Part shown: positions 1 to 6,058 of the stretch, one piece after another
Numbering within the stretch: the first letter of the stretch is position 1
Layout of the letters: every line of letters begins with the position of its first letter
DNA from: Neisseria lactamica
Lineage (GTDB): Bacteria > Pseudomonadota > Gammaproteobacteria > Burkholderiales > Neisseriaceae
Length of the DNA: 8,391 nucleotides
Assembly: GCA_001067655.1 (NCBI GenBank)
Contig: JUNU01000002.1
Location: 1 to 8,391, forward strand
Direction of reading: 5' to 3'
The notes under the pieces: model-generated
The model's input: the letters and a program-made list of their open reading frames with translations, nothing else
The model's database searches: none
Told to the model about the DNA's origin: nothing
Made by a program: the position numbers and the translations under genes

Positions 1-87
1 GTATAAAAAGTGATTGACACGCCCGATAAATGTCAAATGGATTGACTCAAAAAGAAAGGCGGCGGCTGTTCCCGCATAGGGAAAAAC

Positions 88-116
88 TTCAATCCCCCTG
101 CCTTTCGCGTTACAAT
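88..116 (+). promoter_or_regulatory. Putative sigma70 promoter of proS
   Basis: A good -10 hexamer TACAAT lies at 111-116. A weak -35 (TTCAAT, 88-93) precedes it with a 17-base spacer. The start of transcription would be near 123, giving a leader of about 27 bases. This would exclude the in-frame ATG at 30 as a start, because it lies upstream of the transcript. No clear Shine-Dalgarno sequence is visible before the ATG at 150. Seen by eye only. Confidence 0.5.
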
Positions 117-149
117 ACGCGCTTACTTTTTTACACAGAAAAACACACC

Positions 150-1862
150 ATGAAAGCCAGCCAATTTTTCATTTCCACCCTGAAAGAAGCCCCTGCCGAA
201 GCCGCGCTTGCCAGCCACAAGCTGATGATTCGCGCCGGTCTGATTAAAGCCAACGCGTCCGGCCTTTATACTTGGATGCCGATGGGGCTGCGCGTGTTGC
301 GCAAAGTCGAAAACGTCGTGCGTGAAGAAATGGCGCGCGCGGGCAGCGTGGAGTTGCTGATGCCGGTGGTGCAGCCTGCCGAGCTGTGGCAGGAATCCGG
401 CCGCTGGGAATTTTACGGTAAAGAACTGCTGCGCCTGAAAGACCGCCACGACCGCGATTTCTGCATGGGCCCGACCTGCGAGGAAGTCATCGCCGACATC
501 GTGCGCAAAGAAATCAACAGCTACAAACAGCTGCCGAAAAACTTTTACCACATCCAAACCAAATTCCGCGACGAAGTGCGCCCGCGCTTCGGCGTGATGC
601 GTGCACGCGAGTTCGTCATGAAAGACGCTTATTCCTTCCATGCCGACTACGCCTCGCTTCAGACGACCTATGATGCCATGTACGACGCTTACTGCCGCAT
701 CTTCACCCGTCTGGGTTTGGAATTCCGTCCTGTTGCTGCGGACACCGGCAGCATCGGTGGTACCGGTTCGCACGAGTTTCAAGTGTTGGCGGAAAGCGGC
801 GAAGATGTGATTGCATACAGCGACACTTCCGATTACGCCGCCAATATCGAGCTGGCACTGACCTTGCCGCTCAAAGGCGAACGCGCGGCTGCTCAGGCAG
901 AGCTGACCAAGGTACACACGCCGAACGTTAAAACCATTGATTCATTGGTTGATTTCCTCAGCATTCCGATTGAAAAAACACTGAAATCCATTGTCGTCGA
1001 AGGCGAAAACGAAGGCGAAATCGTCTTATTGCTGTTGCGCGGCGACCATGAGTTTAACGACATCAAAGCCGAAAAACTCGCAGGCGTGAAATCGCCGCTG
1101 ACCATGGCAGACCCTGCCGCCATCCGCGCGCAGTTCGGCGCAAACGGCGGCTCGCTCGGCCCTGTCGGTTTCACAGGCAAAGTCTATGCCGATTTCGCTA
1201 CTGAAAAAGGCGCAGACTGGGTTATCGGTGCGAACGAAGACGACTACCACTATATCGGCTTCAACTTCGGCCGCGACACCGCCGAGCCTGAGTTTGTCGA
1301 TTTGCGCAACGTCGTCGAAGGCGACGAAAGCCCCGACGGACAAGGTCGTCTGAAACTGGCGCGCGGCATTGAAGTCGGACACGTTTTCCAATTGCGCGAC
1401 AAATACACCCAAGCCATGAATGTGAACTTCCTCGACAACAACGGCAAATCGCAAATCATGGAAATGGGCTGCTACGGCATCGGCATCACCCGCGTCGTTG
1501 CCGCCGCCATCGAGCAGAACAACGACGAAAAAGGCATCATCTGGACAAAAGCGATGGCGCCGTTTGAAGTCGTTATCGTACCGATGAACTACAAAAAATC
1601 AGACGCCGTACGAGAAGCCGCCGACAAAATCTACGCCGAATTGCTGGCGGCAGGCGCAGACATCCTCCTCGACGACCGCGACGAACGCGCAGGCGTACTG
1701 CTGAACGACTCCGAGCTTCTGGGCATCCCGCACCGCATCGTCATCGGCGACCGCGCCTTGAAAGAAGGCAATGTCGAATACGCCGAACGCCGCGACAATC
1801 AGGCACAAACCGTGAGCTTGAATGAAATCGCCGGCAAAGTATTGGCTGCATTGAAAGACTAA
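150..1862 (+). CDS. proS: Prolyl-tRNA synthetase (ProRS, bacterial type with editing domain)
   Basis: This cytoplasmic class II aminoacyl-tRNA synthetase charges tRNA-Pro with proline and uses an inserted domain to clear mischarged Ala-tRNA-Pro. The 570-residue product matches the length of the E. coli enzyme (572). Visible landmarks are the N-terminal MKASQFFISTLKEAP, the TXE loop GPTCEEV (107-113), motif 2 around FRDEVRPRFG (139-148) and motif 3 GCYGIGITR (440-448) with the active-site cysteine C441. Between motifs 2 and 3, roughly residues 220-400, lies the INS editing domain, with K279 in the context EKTLKSIVVE at the same number as the E. coli editing lysine. The frame is open back to an ATG at 30, but the first 40 residues there are not ProRS-like and precede the likely transcription start, so I chose 150. 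A perfect DUS lies inside the gene at 1343-1354. Convergent with ubiT. Identification is secure. Confidence 0.98.
   Translation: MKASQFFISTLKEAPAEAALASHKLMIRAGLIKANASGLYTWMPMGLRVLRKVENVVREEMARAGSVELLMPVVQPAELWQESGRWEFYGKELLRLKDRHDRDFCMGPTCEEVIADIVRKEINSYKQLPKNFYHIQTKFRDEVRPRFGVMRAREFVMKDAYSFHADYASLQTTYDAMYDAYCRIFTRLGLEFRPVAADTGSIGGTGSHEFQVLAESGEDVIAYSDTSDYAANIELALTLPLKGERAAAQAELTKVHTPNVKTIDSLVDFLSIPIEKTLKSIVVEGENEGEIVLLLLRGDHEFNDIKAEKLAGVKSPLTMADPAAIRAQFGANGGSLGPVGFTGKVYADFATEKGADWVIGANEDDYHYIGFNFGRDTAEPEFVDLRNVVEGDESPDGQGRLKLARGIEVGHVFQLRDKYTQAMNVNFLDNNGKSQIMEMGCYGIGITRVVAAAIEQNNDEKGIIWTKAMAPFEVVIVPMNYKKSDAVREAADKIYAELLAAGADILLDDRDERAGVLLNDSELLGIPHRIVIGDRALKEGNVEYAERRDNQAQTVSLNEIAGKVLAALKD
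1343..1354 (+). repeat. DNA uptake sequence (AG-mucDUS) inside proS
   Basis: This is a perfect AGGTCGTCTGAA 12-mer within the coding sequence, read as part of Gly-Arg-Leu-Lys. It is a single, unpaired copy, so its role would be uptake and recombination rather than termination. It is the only perfect intragenic copy in the window. Confidence 0.85.
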
Positions 1863-1887
1863 TGACGGTTTAAGCCGGATGCAGATA

Positions 1888-1935
1888 AAAGAAGGTCGTC
1901 TGAAAACTGAAAACAGGTTTCAGACGACCTTCTTT
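1888..1935. terminator. DUS-pair hairpin terminator after proS, probably bidirectional
   Basis: Two perfect AGGTCGTCTGAA copies (1893-1904 and, inverted, 1919-1930) sit in an 18-bp perfect stem (1888-1905 with 1918-1935) with a 12-base loop. The stem ends in TTT on the plus strand and in TTTT on the minus strand. It can therefore end proS, 25 bases after its stop codon, and also ubiUVT transcripts arriving from the other side. Inverted DUS pairs acting as terminators are well known in Neisseria. Confidence 0.88.
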
Positions 1936-2023
1936 ATTGTGAAATCAGAGGATTAACGGATGAATGCTTTGCCTTATAGCGAACATACTTAACTTTAAAT
2001 ACAGCATGTCATCAAATTCCGTC

Positions 2024-2043
2024 ATTCCCGCGTAGGCGGGAAT
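2024..2043. repeat. dRS3 repeat, left copy
   Basis: This 20-mer of the form ATTCCC-GCGTAGGC-GGGAAT matches the dRS3 consensus exactly. dRS3 copies are the known integration targets of Nf-type filamentous prophages in meningococci. No phage DNA is seen here. Confidence 0.82.
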
Positions 2044-2101
2044 CCATCGTAAAACTTGAGAAACCTTGATTTGAAAAACAGTTTTTGAATTTCAAAAATG
2101 G

Positions 2102-2121
2102 ATTCCCGCCTGCGCGGGAAT
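2102..2121. repeat. dRS3 repeat, right copy
   Basis: This 20-mer of the form ATTCCC-GCCTGCGC-GGGAAT is the inverted partner of the copy at 2024-2043. It differs from that copy's reverse complement at one base in the N8 centre. Its own two ends can pair to form a short GC-rich hairpin, but no T-run follows on either strand, so I do not call it a terminator. Confidence 0.82.
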
Positions 2122-2188
2122 GACGGCAACTGGTAAGTTGCGTGTTGAAAATAAAATTATTCAGCTATATTTCTGAACGAATCCGTGT

Positions 2189-2629
2189 TCAGTCGGTCAA
2201 CTGCCGTTTCAAAAACCAATCGCCAAACGGCCAGTCCACGCTGTCGAGCAGGTTTTTGGTAATTAGCCCCAGTTCAGTATCGCCTTCGATTTGCAGTTTG
2301 CGGTTGAAAAACAAAGTATCCGGATCTTCCTCGCGCATCATCATCCGCATGAAGTCGATGCCGTTGGCGGCAAGGCGCAAATCGGGCGTGCCGAAGAAGT
2401 CCGCATCGATGAACTTTTCGGCATTGGCGGTGAAACGCACCCTGATGCCCGCGTCCAATACGTCAATTTCGAAGGTTCGGCCGTCAAACAGGCTCATATC
2501 GGCGGGCAGCAATCCGCGTTTGAGCATGGTGTTGAGGGCAAAAACCAAAGCGAAACGCGGTGGCCTGCCCGGTAATTTTCCGCCGATTTTTCCCGCCCAT
2601 GCGGGCAATACGATTTCAGGCAACGCCAT
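2189..2629 (-). CDS. ubiT: SCP2-domain accessory factor UbiT of O2-independent ubiquinone synthesis
   Basis: UbiT (YhbT) is a lipid-binding SCP2-fold protein. With UbiU and UbiV it is needed for making ubiquinone without oxygen, probably by handling the hydrophobic intermediates. The 146-residue product consists almost wholly of the SCP2 domain: a hydrophobic N-terminal helix (residues 25-35, FALVFALNTML), a beta-sheet region (FEIDVLDAGIRVRFTAN) and the C-terminal DTLFFNRKLQIEGDTELGL segment typical of the family. It is shorter than E. coli UbiT (about 174 residues). The gene overlaps the end of ubiV by 14 bases. A strong Shine-Dalgarno AAGGAGG, eight bases before the ATG, lies inside ubiV, so translation is probably coupled. 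It is the last gene of the ubiUVT operon. The family call rests on sequence pattern plus the ubiU-ubiV context. Confidence 0.88.
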   Translation of the reverse strand: MALPEIVLPAWAGKIGGKLPGRPPRFALVFALNTMLKRGLLPADMSLFDGRTFEIDVLDAGIRVRFTANAEKFIDADFFGTPDLRLAANGIDFMRMMMREEDPDTLFFNRKLQIEGDTELGLITKNLLDSVDWPFGDWFLKRQLTD

Positions 2630-3533
2630 AATATTCCTCCTTCACAGCTTCGATACCGGGCTGACCGTGCCAATAGCCGTCCACCAGCGTGCCGGTGGTC
2701 AATCTTTCCAATTCGGGCAGCGCATCCGCCAGGGCGGTTTTGCCGTCCAATACATCGCGGTGGATACGGACGATTTCCGCCATGCCGTGCATTTGCGGCG
2801 ACAGGCGCAGCATGTTCACGCCGATTTGCTGCAAATCCGCATGGTGCGGCAGCAGGTTTTGGCAGCCGTAAGACATGGTTTGGATGCCGTTGATGGTTAA
2901 AAACGGTTTGCCTTCGCGGGTATTCATGTCCATGCCTTGCTCGTAATCCAAACAGCGGAATTCGCAGCCGTCTTTGTTCAGGTTGTAATGCCGCGCGGTA
3001 AAGCAGCGCGACGAATAAGCAAGCGGCATTTTGCCCCAAGCAAACAATTCCGTTTCGATGTCGTCTGAAGCCTTGATGATTTCGGCAACTTTGTCGCGGC
3101 TCAACTCGGACGGCGCAATCCAGCGGTATGCGCCCAGTTTCTGAAACAGCGCCAATGTACTTTCATTGTAAATATTCAGGCTGGCGCCGGCGACAAACGG
3201 AATGCCGTGTTCGCGCGCCAATTTGACTGCGCCCATGTCGTTGGCTTCGACTTTGAATTTGTCCTGCCCCGTGATTTTGCGCAGGCGTTTCAAATCGGAT
3301 TCGCTTTCCAGCAGCACCTGCGACGACAGAATAATTTCCTTGCCGCTTTCCGCCAAATCTTCCGCCAGGCTGACCCAGTCGGCAAAACGCATTTTCTGGC
3401 GGCGCGAACACACCACTTCGCCCAAATAAATGGTATCCACCGGCGCATCCAGCATAGCGGCGTAAAATTCCAGCAGGGCTTCCTTCTGCCAGAAAAACAA
3501 AACCGGCCCCAACGATAGTTTCATCGGATTCAT
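2616..3533 (-). CDS. ubiV: UbiV, 4Fe-4S U32-family subunit of O2-independent ubiquinone hydroxylation
   Basis: UbiV (YhbV) pairs with UbiU. The heterodimer carries one 4Fe-4S cluster per subunit and supports the three ring hydroxylations of ubiquinone synthesis without O2. The 305-residue product is U32-peptidase-like. It has LGPVLFFWQKE at the N-terminus and four cysteines placed like the E. coli cluster ligands: C42 (EVVCSRR), C177 (YSSRCFTARH), C190 and C194. The last three have the same 13- and 4-residue spacings as in E. coli. NGIQTMS (215-221) is also conserved. A GGGGGAGGG ribosome site lies in the 12-base gap after ubiU. It is only four bases from the ATG at 3533 and thirteen from a second in-frame ATG at 3524 (MKLSLGP), where the E. 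coli protein begins, so the true start may be 3524 (302 residues). It overlaps ubiT by 14 bases. A one-mismatch DUS lies at 3058-3069. Confidence 0.93.
   Translation of the reverse strand: MNPMKLSLGPVLFFWQKEALLEFYAAMLDAPVDTIYLGEVVCSRRQKMRFADWVSLAEDLAESGKEIILSSQVLLESESDLKRLRKITGQDKFKVEANDMGAVKLAREHGIPFVAGASLNIYNESTLALFQKLGAYRWIAPSELSRDKVAEIIKASDDIETELFAWGKMPLAYSSRCFTARHYNLNKDGCEFRCLDYEQGMDMNTREGKPFLTINGIQTMSYGCQNLLPHHADLQQIGVNMLRLSPQMHGMAEIVRIHRDVLDGKTALADALPELERLTTGTLVDGYWHGQPGIEAVKEEYYGVA
3058..3069 (+). repeat. DUS-like 12-mer inside ubiV
   Basis: The sequence is ATGTCGTCTGAA. The 10-base core GTCGTCTGAA is intact, and the second base differs from the AG-mucDUS (T in place of G). It is unpaired and intragenic, on the strand opposite to ubiV. 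Confidence 0.6.
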
Positions 3534-3545
3534 TTTCCCTCCCCC

Positions 3546-4553
3546 TTATTTCCACGGACGACTGTATGCGCCCAAGGTCGTCTGATGCCCTTCCGAAACC
3601 TTGCTCAGCGCGTTGTTCCACACCGAATTGACTTTGAAATGCGCTGGATCGGCAGCGGCCGCGTCCAAAGCCTGCCGCAGCGATTTGGTTACCTGCGCCG
3701 TGTACATCGGGCTGCGCTGGCGGCCTTCTATTTTGATGGCGGAAACGCCGATTTTGATGAGTTCGGGCAACATTTCCAAAACATTCAGGCTGGTCGGCTC
3801 TTCCAGCGCGTAATAGGTTTCGTCATTGACTTCAAAACGGCCTTTGCACAGGGTCGGATAGCCTGCCGGTTCGTTCGGTTTGTATTGGTCGATTAACACT
3901 TGGTTCAGCCGCACATTCATGCGGTCGGGCAACTGCTCCCAGCGCACCGCCTTCGCCGGCGAACACACGCCCTGCATATTCGGCGATTCGCCCGTCGCAT
4001 AACTCGATAAAATGCAGCGCCCTTCCACCATGACGCACAAACTGCCGAAACCGAACACTTCGATTTCCACATCCGTATTGTCAATCACATGTTTGACCTG
4101 ATCGACCGTCAAAACGCGCGGCAGCACGGCGCGGCGGATACCGAACAGCTCCTTCATCATATTGATGGCTTCATAATTGGTCGCCGACCCCTGCACCGAC
4201 ATATGCAGCCTCAAATCAGGATGACGCTCGGCGGCATAAGCCATAATCGCAGGGTCGGCGACGATTATCGCGTCCGCCCCCAGTTGCACCGCCGTATCGA
4301 CAGCCCGATGCCACCGCTCGATTTGCCCCGCCTGGGCAAAAGTATTGATGGCCATTAACACATTGCGGCCGCGCGCATGGGCGTAAGCCACCCCTTCCTG
4401 CGCCGATTTCATATCGAAATTCAGCCCCGGGAAATTGCGCGCATTCGTCGCATCTTTCAGCCCCATATAAACCGTGTCCGCGCCATTGTCCACCGCCGTC
4501 TTCAAAGCAGGCAGATTACCGGCGGGACAAACCAACTCAGGGATTTTCGGCAT
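3546..4553 (-). CDS. ubiU: UbiU, 4Fe-4S U32-family subunit of O2-independent ubiquinone hydroxylation
   Basis: UbiU (YhbU) is the partner of UbiV in the O2-independent hydroxylation complex. Genome annotations often call it a 'U32 family peptidase', but no protease role is implied. The 335-residue product follows E. coli UbiU (331) closely: ELVCPAGNLPALK at the start, then GLKDATNARNFPGLNF (31-46), FGFGSLCVMVEGRC (167-180), CKGRF (236-240), SAIKIEGRQRSP and TTLGAYSRPWK at the end. The four cluster cysteines are C173, C180, C197 and C236, with spacings 7, 17 and 39 identical to E. coli. A GAGG ribosome site lies eight bases before the ATG. It is the first gene of ubiU-ubiV-ubiT, with 12 bases to ubiV. 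The upstream region carries an FNR-type site, consistent with low-oxygen induction. U32 relatives TrhP and RlhA are alternatives, but neither fits this length and pairing with ubiV. Confidence 0.96.
   Translation of the reverse strand: MPKIPELVCPAGNLPALKTAVDNGADTVYMGLKDATNARNFPGLNFDMKSAQEGVAYAHARGRNVLMAINTFAQAGQIERWHRAVDTAVQLGADAIIVADPAIMAYAAERHPDLRLHMSVQGSATNYEAINMMKELFGIRRAVLPRVLTVDQVKHVIDNTDVEIEVFGFGSLCVMVEGRCILSSYATGESPNMQGVCSPAKAVRWEQLPDRMNVRLNQVLIDQYKPNEPAGYPTLCKGRFEVNDETYYALEEPTSLNVLEMLPELIKIGVSAIKIEGRQRSPMYTAQVTKSLRQALDAAAADPAHFKVNSVWNNALSKVSEGHQTTLGAYSRPWK
3575..3586 (+). repeat. DUS-like 12-mer inside ubiU
   Basis: AGGTCGTCTGAT matches the AG-mucDUS at 11 of 12 positions, with the last base changed. 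It is near the 3' end of ubiU, on the opposite strand, and unpaired. Confidence 0.5.
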
Positions 4554-4615
4554 TTTGCGTTCCTCGACTCTTGTAGTTTGTTATTCGAAAATCAATATCT
4601 AGTATGATTTCGGGT

Positions 4616-4656
4616 ATTTTAGAGATTTGGACACAAGATATTATGATTTAAATCAA
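4616..4656 (-). promoter_or_regulatory. Putative class II FNR-activated promoter of ubiUVT
   Basis: Read on the minus strand, 4656-4643 is TTGAT-TTAA-ATCAT, nine of ten fixed bases of the FNR consensus TTGAT-N4-ATCAA with the exact 14-base length. After 21 bases comes a -10 hexamer TAAAAT (4621-4616). The start of transcription would be near 4609, placing the box centre about 40-41 bases upstream. That is the class II FNR position, where the box replaces a -35. The leader to the ubiU ATG would be about 56 bases. This fits a function needed without oxygen. The elements are seen in the sequence; FNR binding is inferred. Confidence 0.68.
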
Positions 4657-4798
4657 TTGTGAAATCAGGTTTGGATAACGTATGTGTTAGTTAACATAAT
4701 TTAACTATGTTAAATATCAAGCTAATCAGCGGGTTATCTTTTCCAATTTGATAATATGAGATTAGTTATTATCTATTAAATTTATAGATTTTTACAAT
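4657..4798. other. AT-rich gene-free stretch upstream of the ubiU promoter
   Basis: I see no gene in this part of the 4554-4896 gap. It contains two small inverted repeats. TTAACATA (4691-4698) pairs with TATGTTAA (4706-4713) across seven bases, about 90 bases upstream of the inferred ubiU start. GATAATA (4750-4756) pairs with TATTATC (4767-4773) across ten bases. The first could be an operator for a second regulator. The second resembles Fur-box halves, but the spacing (12 bases between GATAAT and ATTATC) is wrong for Fur. Neither can be assigned. Confidence 0.35.
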
Positions 4799-4834
4799 AA
4801 AAGGTCGTCTGAGACAGGTTTCAGACGACCTTTT
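4799..4834 (-). terminator. DUS-pair hairpin terminator of the hypothetical gene at 4897-5301
   Basis: A 14-bp stem (4799-4812 with 4821-4834) has an eight-base loop. The right arm is a perfect inverted AGGTCGTCTGAA (4820-4831) and the left copy (4802-4813) ends in G instead of A. Read on the minus strand it runs into TTTTATTG and lies about 60 bases after the stop codon at 4897. It also insulates the ubiU promoter from that gene. Confidence 0.82.
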
Positions 4835-4896
4835 ATGTACTCAACGCGAATAATCGCACCTAGGGCTAAAATTATTCATTCGCAGCCCCAAACTGC

Positions 4897-5301
4897 CTAT
4901 CTCCTCCACTCACTCCAACAGTCCATAATGGTACGCGGATGATTTTGAACCAGTTGTTTATAAAAAATAACGAATCCGTCGGCTTTAGGATAAAAATGAT
5001 AAGCAACTTGACTTCCATCCGCTCTAAACTCCAGCCGCCAAACATGAGTACCGAAAAGGGCCATCATCGTCCTACTCAAATAAATCAAATCTTGAAGAGG
5101 ATGACGTGCTTTGATTTCACTGCCTTCACAAATGAAAATTTCGTTTTTGCCAAAATAAATCCGTTCGTTATCCAATAAATTACCGAGACTGATGCAGGTG
5201 AGCGGTTCGTTTTCCCAAATGATTTCAGGCGCTGGCCGTACTCTGCGGGCAATCAGGATGAAAATGAAGCATCCAACTAAAAATATAAAAATGTATGCCA
5301 T
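4897..5301 (-). CDS. Hypothetical protein with one N-terminal membrane segment
   Basis: I do not recognise this 134-residue protein. It opens with a hydrophobic segment (residues 2-18, AYIFIFLVGCFIFILIA) followed by positive residues (ARRVR), which suggests a single anchor with the rest in the cytoplasm. The remainder is soluble and mixed, rich in aromatic residues, with two tryptophans at the end (DCWSEWRR). LVGC at 8-11 looks like a lipobox, but there is no charged n-region and the hydrophobic stretch runs past the cysteine, so I favour an anchor. The gene is visibly more AT-rich than its neighbours. There is no Shine-Dalgarno before the ATG, and the leader may be only about 15 bases. A TTGACA promoter upstream and a DUS terminator downstream support it as a real single-gene unit. 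It is divergent from 5516-6010. Confidence 0.7.
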   Translation of the reverse strand: MAYIFIFLVGCFIFILIARRVRPAPEIIWENEPLTCISLGNLLDNERIYFGKNEIFICEGSEIKARHPLQDLIYLSRTMMALFGTHVWRLEFRADGSQVAYHFYPKADGFVIFYKQLVQNHPRTIMDCWSEWRR

Positions 5302-5322
5302 AGCTGATAAATTGAAGAAATA

Positions 5323-5351
5323 ATGATGAGACGCGGATAATCATATGTCAA
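5323..5351 (-). promoter_or_regulatory. Putative promoter of the hypothetical gene at 4897-5301
   Basis: On the minus strand a perfect -35 TTGACA (5351-5346) is followed after 17 bases by CATCAT (5328-5323), four of six matches to TATAAT. Transcription would begin near 5316, leaving a very short leader to the ATG at 5301. Confidence 0.45.
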
Positions 5352-5453
5352 TTCTCAGCATTGGGAAACTCATTATCAATATCTTAATATTGTCTTGAGT
5401 TATCAGCCTTGCCGACAAATTTCTTTTAACGAGTCAATAAATAGAAATAAGAA

Positions 5454-5482
5454 TTGATTGCATTTCTATTTTGAACTAAGAT
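5454..5482 (+). promoter_or_regulatory. Putative promoter of the hypothetical gene at 5516-6010
   Basis: TTGATT (5454-5459) and TAAGAT (5477-5482) are separated by 17 bases. Transcription would begin near 5489, about 27 bases before the ATG. A partial DUS (CCTCGTCTGAA, 5498-5508) lies in the leader, and no Shine-Dalgarno sequence is seen. Confidence 0.48.
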
Positions 5483-5515
5483 AGCCCATATTTCACACCT
5501 CGTCTGAAACCGACT

Positions 5516-6010
5516 ATGCGCTACCATTTCCCGATTTCCGTCGATATGTACGACTTTCTGACCACAGGCCGATTTGATTATTTGGAAATCGGGCAGACGG
5601 CGGAGATGATTCTGCAGATGTTCCCTGCACCCGAATGCGTGCCTAAAGGGCTTTTGGTAAAAAAGGGCTGGAATATTTGGCTGTATGGCGATATCGAGCT
5701 GCATTTTTCAGACGACCGCCTGACTCAAATCCGCGCAGATTTCCAACCGGGTGCCTCGTTGAACGGCGGGCGTTGGTTGAGTCTGAATCCTTGGTTTTTC
5801 AGGCATGCGGACAAGCTTGATTTGTATTCCGCCATTGCCAAACTCGTGCAACATCATATCGACTTCATCAAAATCGATACGCCTTCCGCCCTGATTTTGC
5901 GGCTGCAAAGCGGCGTGGAGCTGATGTTTGAAAAATGCAATGGGCAGCGGCTGTTTGCCTTTTGCAAACAGAAAACCACCCTGCCCCAATGGGCGCATGA
6001 AACGGCGTAG
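5516..6010 (+). CDS. Hypothetical soluble protein, 164 residues
   Basis: I do not recognise a named family. The product has no signal peptide or membrane segment and is probably cytoplasmic. Its N-terminal half has the pattern 'FDYLEIGQTAEMILQMF-P ... WNIWLYGDIELHFSDDRLTQIRADF' (about residues 20-76): a short helix followed by strands with a G-D-I-x-L-x-F turn. This resembles a loose group of small bacterial proteins, some of which sit in immunity-type loci. That resemblance is from memory and weak; no toxin gene is nearby. The C-terminal half is mixed alpha/beta (FIKIDTPSALILRLQSGVELMFEK). The start at 5516 fits the inferred promoter. A second ATG at 5546 is possible, but neither has a Shine-Dalgarno sequence. 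It is transcribed away from 4897-5301 and ends at a DUS-pair terminator, so it is probably monocistronic. It contains a one-mismatch DUS at 5707-5718. Confidence 0.78.
   Translation: MRYHFPISVDMYDFLTTGRFDYLEIGQTAEMILQMFPAPECVPKGLLVKKGWNIWLYGDIELHFSDDRLTQIRADFQPGASLNGGRWLSLNPWFFRHADKLDLYSAIAKLVQHHIDFIKIDTPSALILRLQSGVELMFEKCNGQRLFAFCKQKTTLPQWAHETA
5707..5718 (-). repeat. DUS-like 12-mer inside the hypothetical gene at 5516-6010
   Basis: Read on the minus strand the sequence is CGGTCGTCTGAA. It keeps the full 10-base core and differs from the AG-mucDUS only at the first base. It is unpaired and intragenic. Confidence 0.65.
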
Positions 6011-6058
6011 ATTCAAGCCATTGGGCAAATCTTTAAACCCGCTTCCGCTCCCTGATAA

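Larger units (their letters stand above)
2019..2126. repeat. NIME-type neisserial intergenic repeat (RS unit flanked by inverted dRS3 copies)
   Basis: A 29-bp arm at 2019-2047 is repeated inverted at 2098-2126 with one mismatch, enclosing a 50-base AT-rich core (2048-2097). Each arm contains a dRS3 unit, ATTCCC-N8-GGGAAT. The core holds a further small palindrome, AAAAACAGTTTTT (2074-2086). This is the architecture of neisserial intergenic mosaic elements: a 50-150-bp RS unit bounded by 20-bp dRS3 repeats. It lies between the ends of convergent proS and ubiT. The rest of the 1936-2188 gap shows no gene or other signal. Confidence 0.8.

Noticed and set aside
14..36. TTGACA and its inverted copy TGTCAA near the left edge
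   Set aside because: A -35 is suggested, but no -10 stands at the right distance and the six-base repeat is short. The TACAAT at 111-116 is a better promoter for proS.
123..917. Minus-strand open frame of 264 codons opposite proS
   Set aside because: It is a GC-rich shadow of proS, rich in Phe, His and Val as antisense frames usually are, with no ribosome site or family motif.
2142..2900. Plus-strand open frame of 252 codons
   Set aside because: It runs antisense across ubiT and ubiV, which have clear family motifs and cluster cysteines. Its translation is low-complexity and shows no recognisable domain.
4750..4773. Fur-box-like GATAAT ... ATTATC
   Set aside because: The halves are separated by 12 bases instead of the 7 in the 19-bp Fur consensus, and the middle does not match. 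It is better seen as a chance AT-rich inverted repeat.
5266..5301. Lipobox LVGC in the hypothetical membrane protein
   Set aside because: There is no positively charged n-region, and the hydrophobic stretch continues seven residues beyond the cysteine, so a simple membrane anchor fits better than a lipoprotein.
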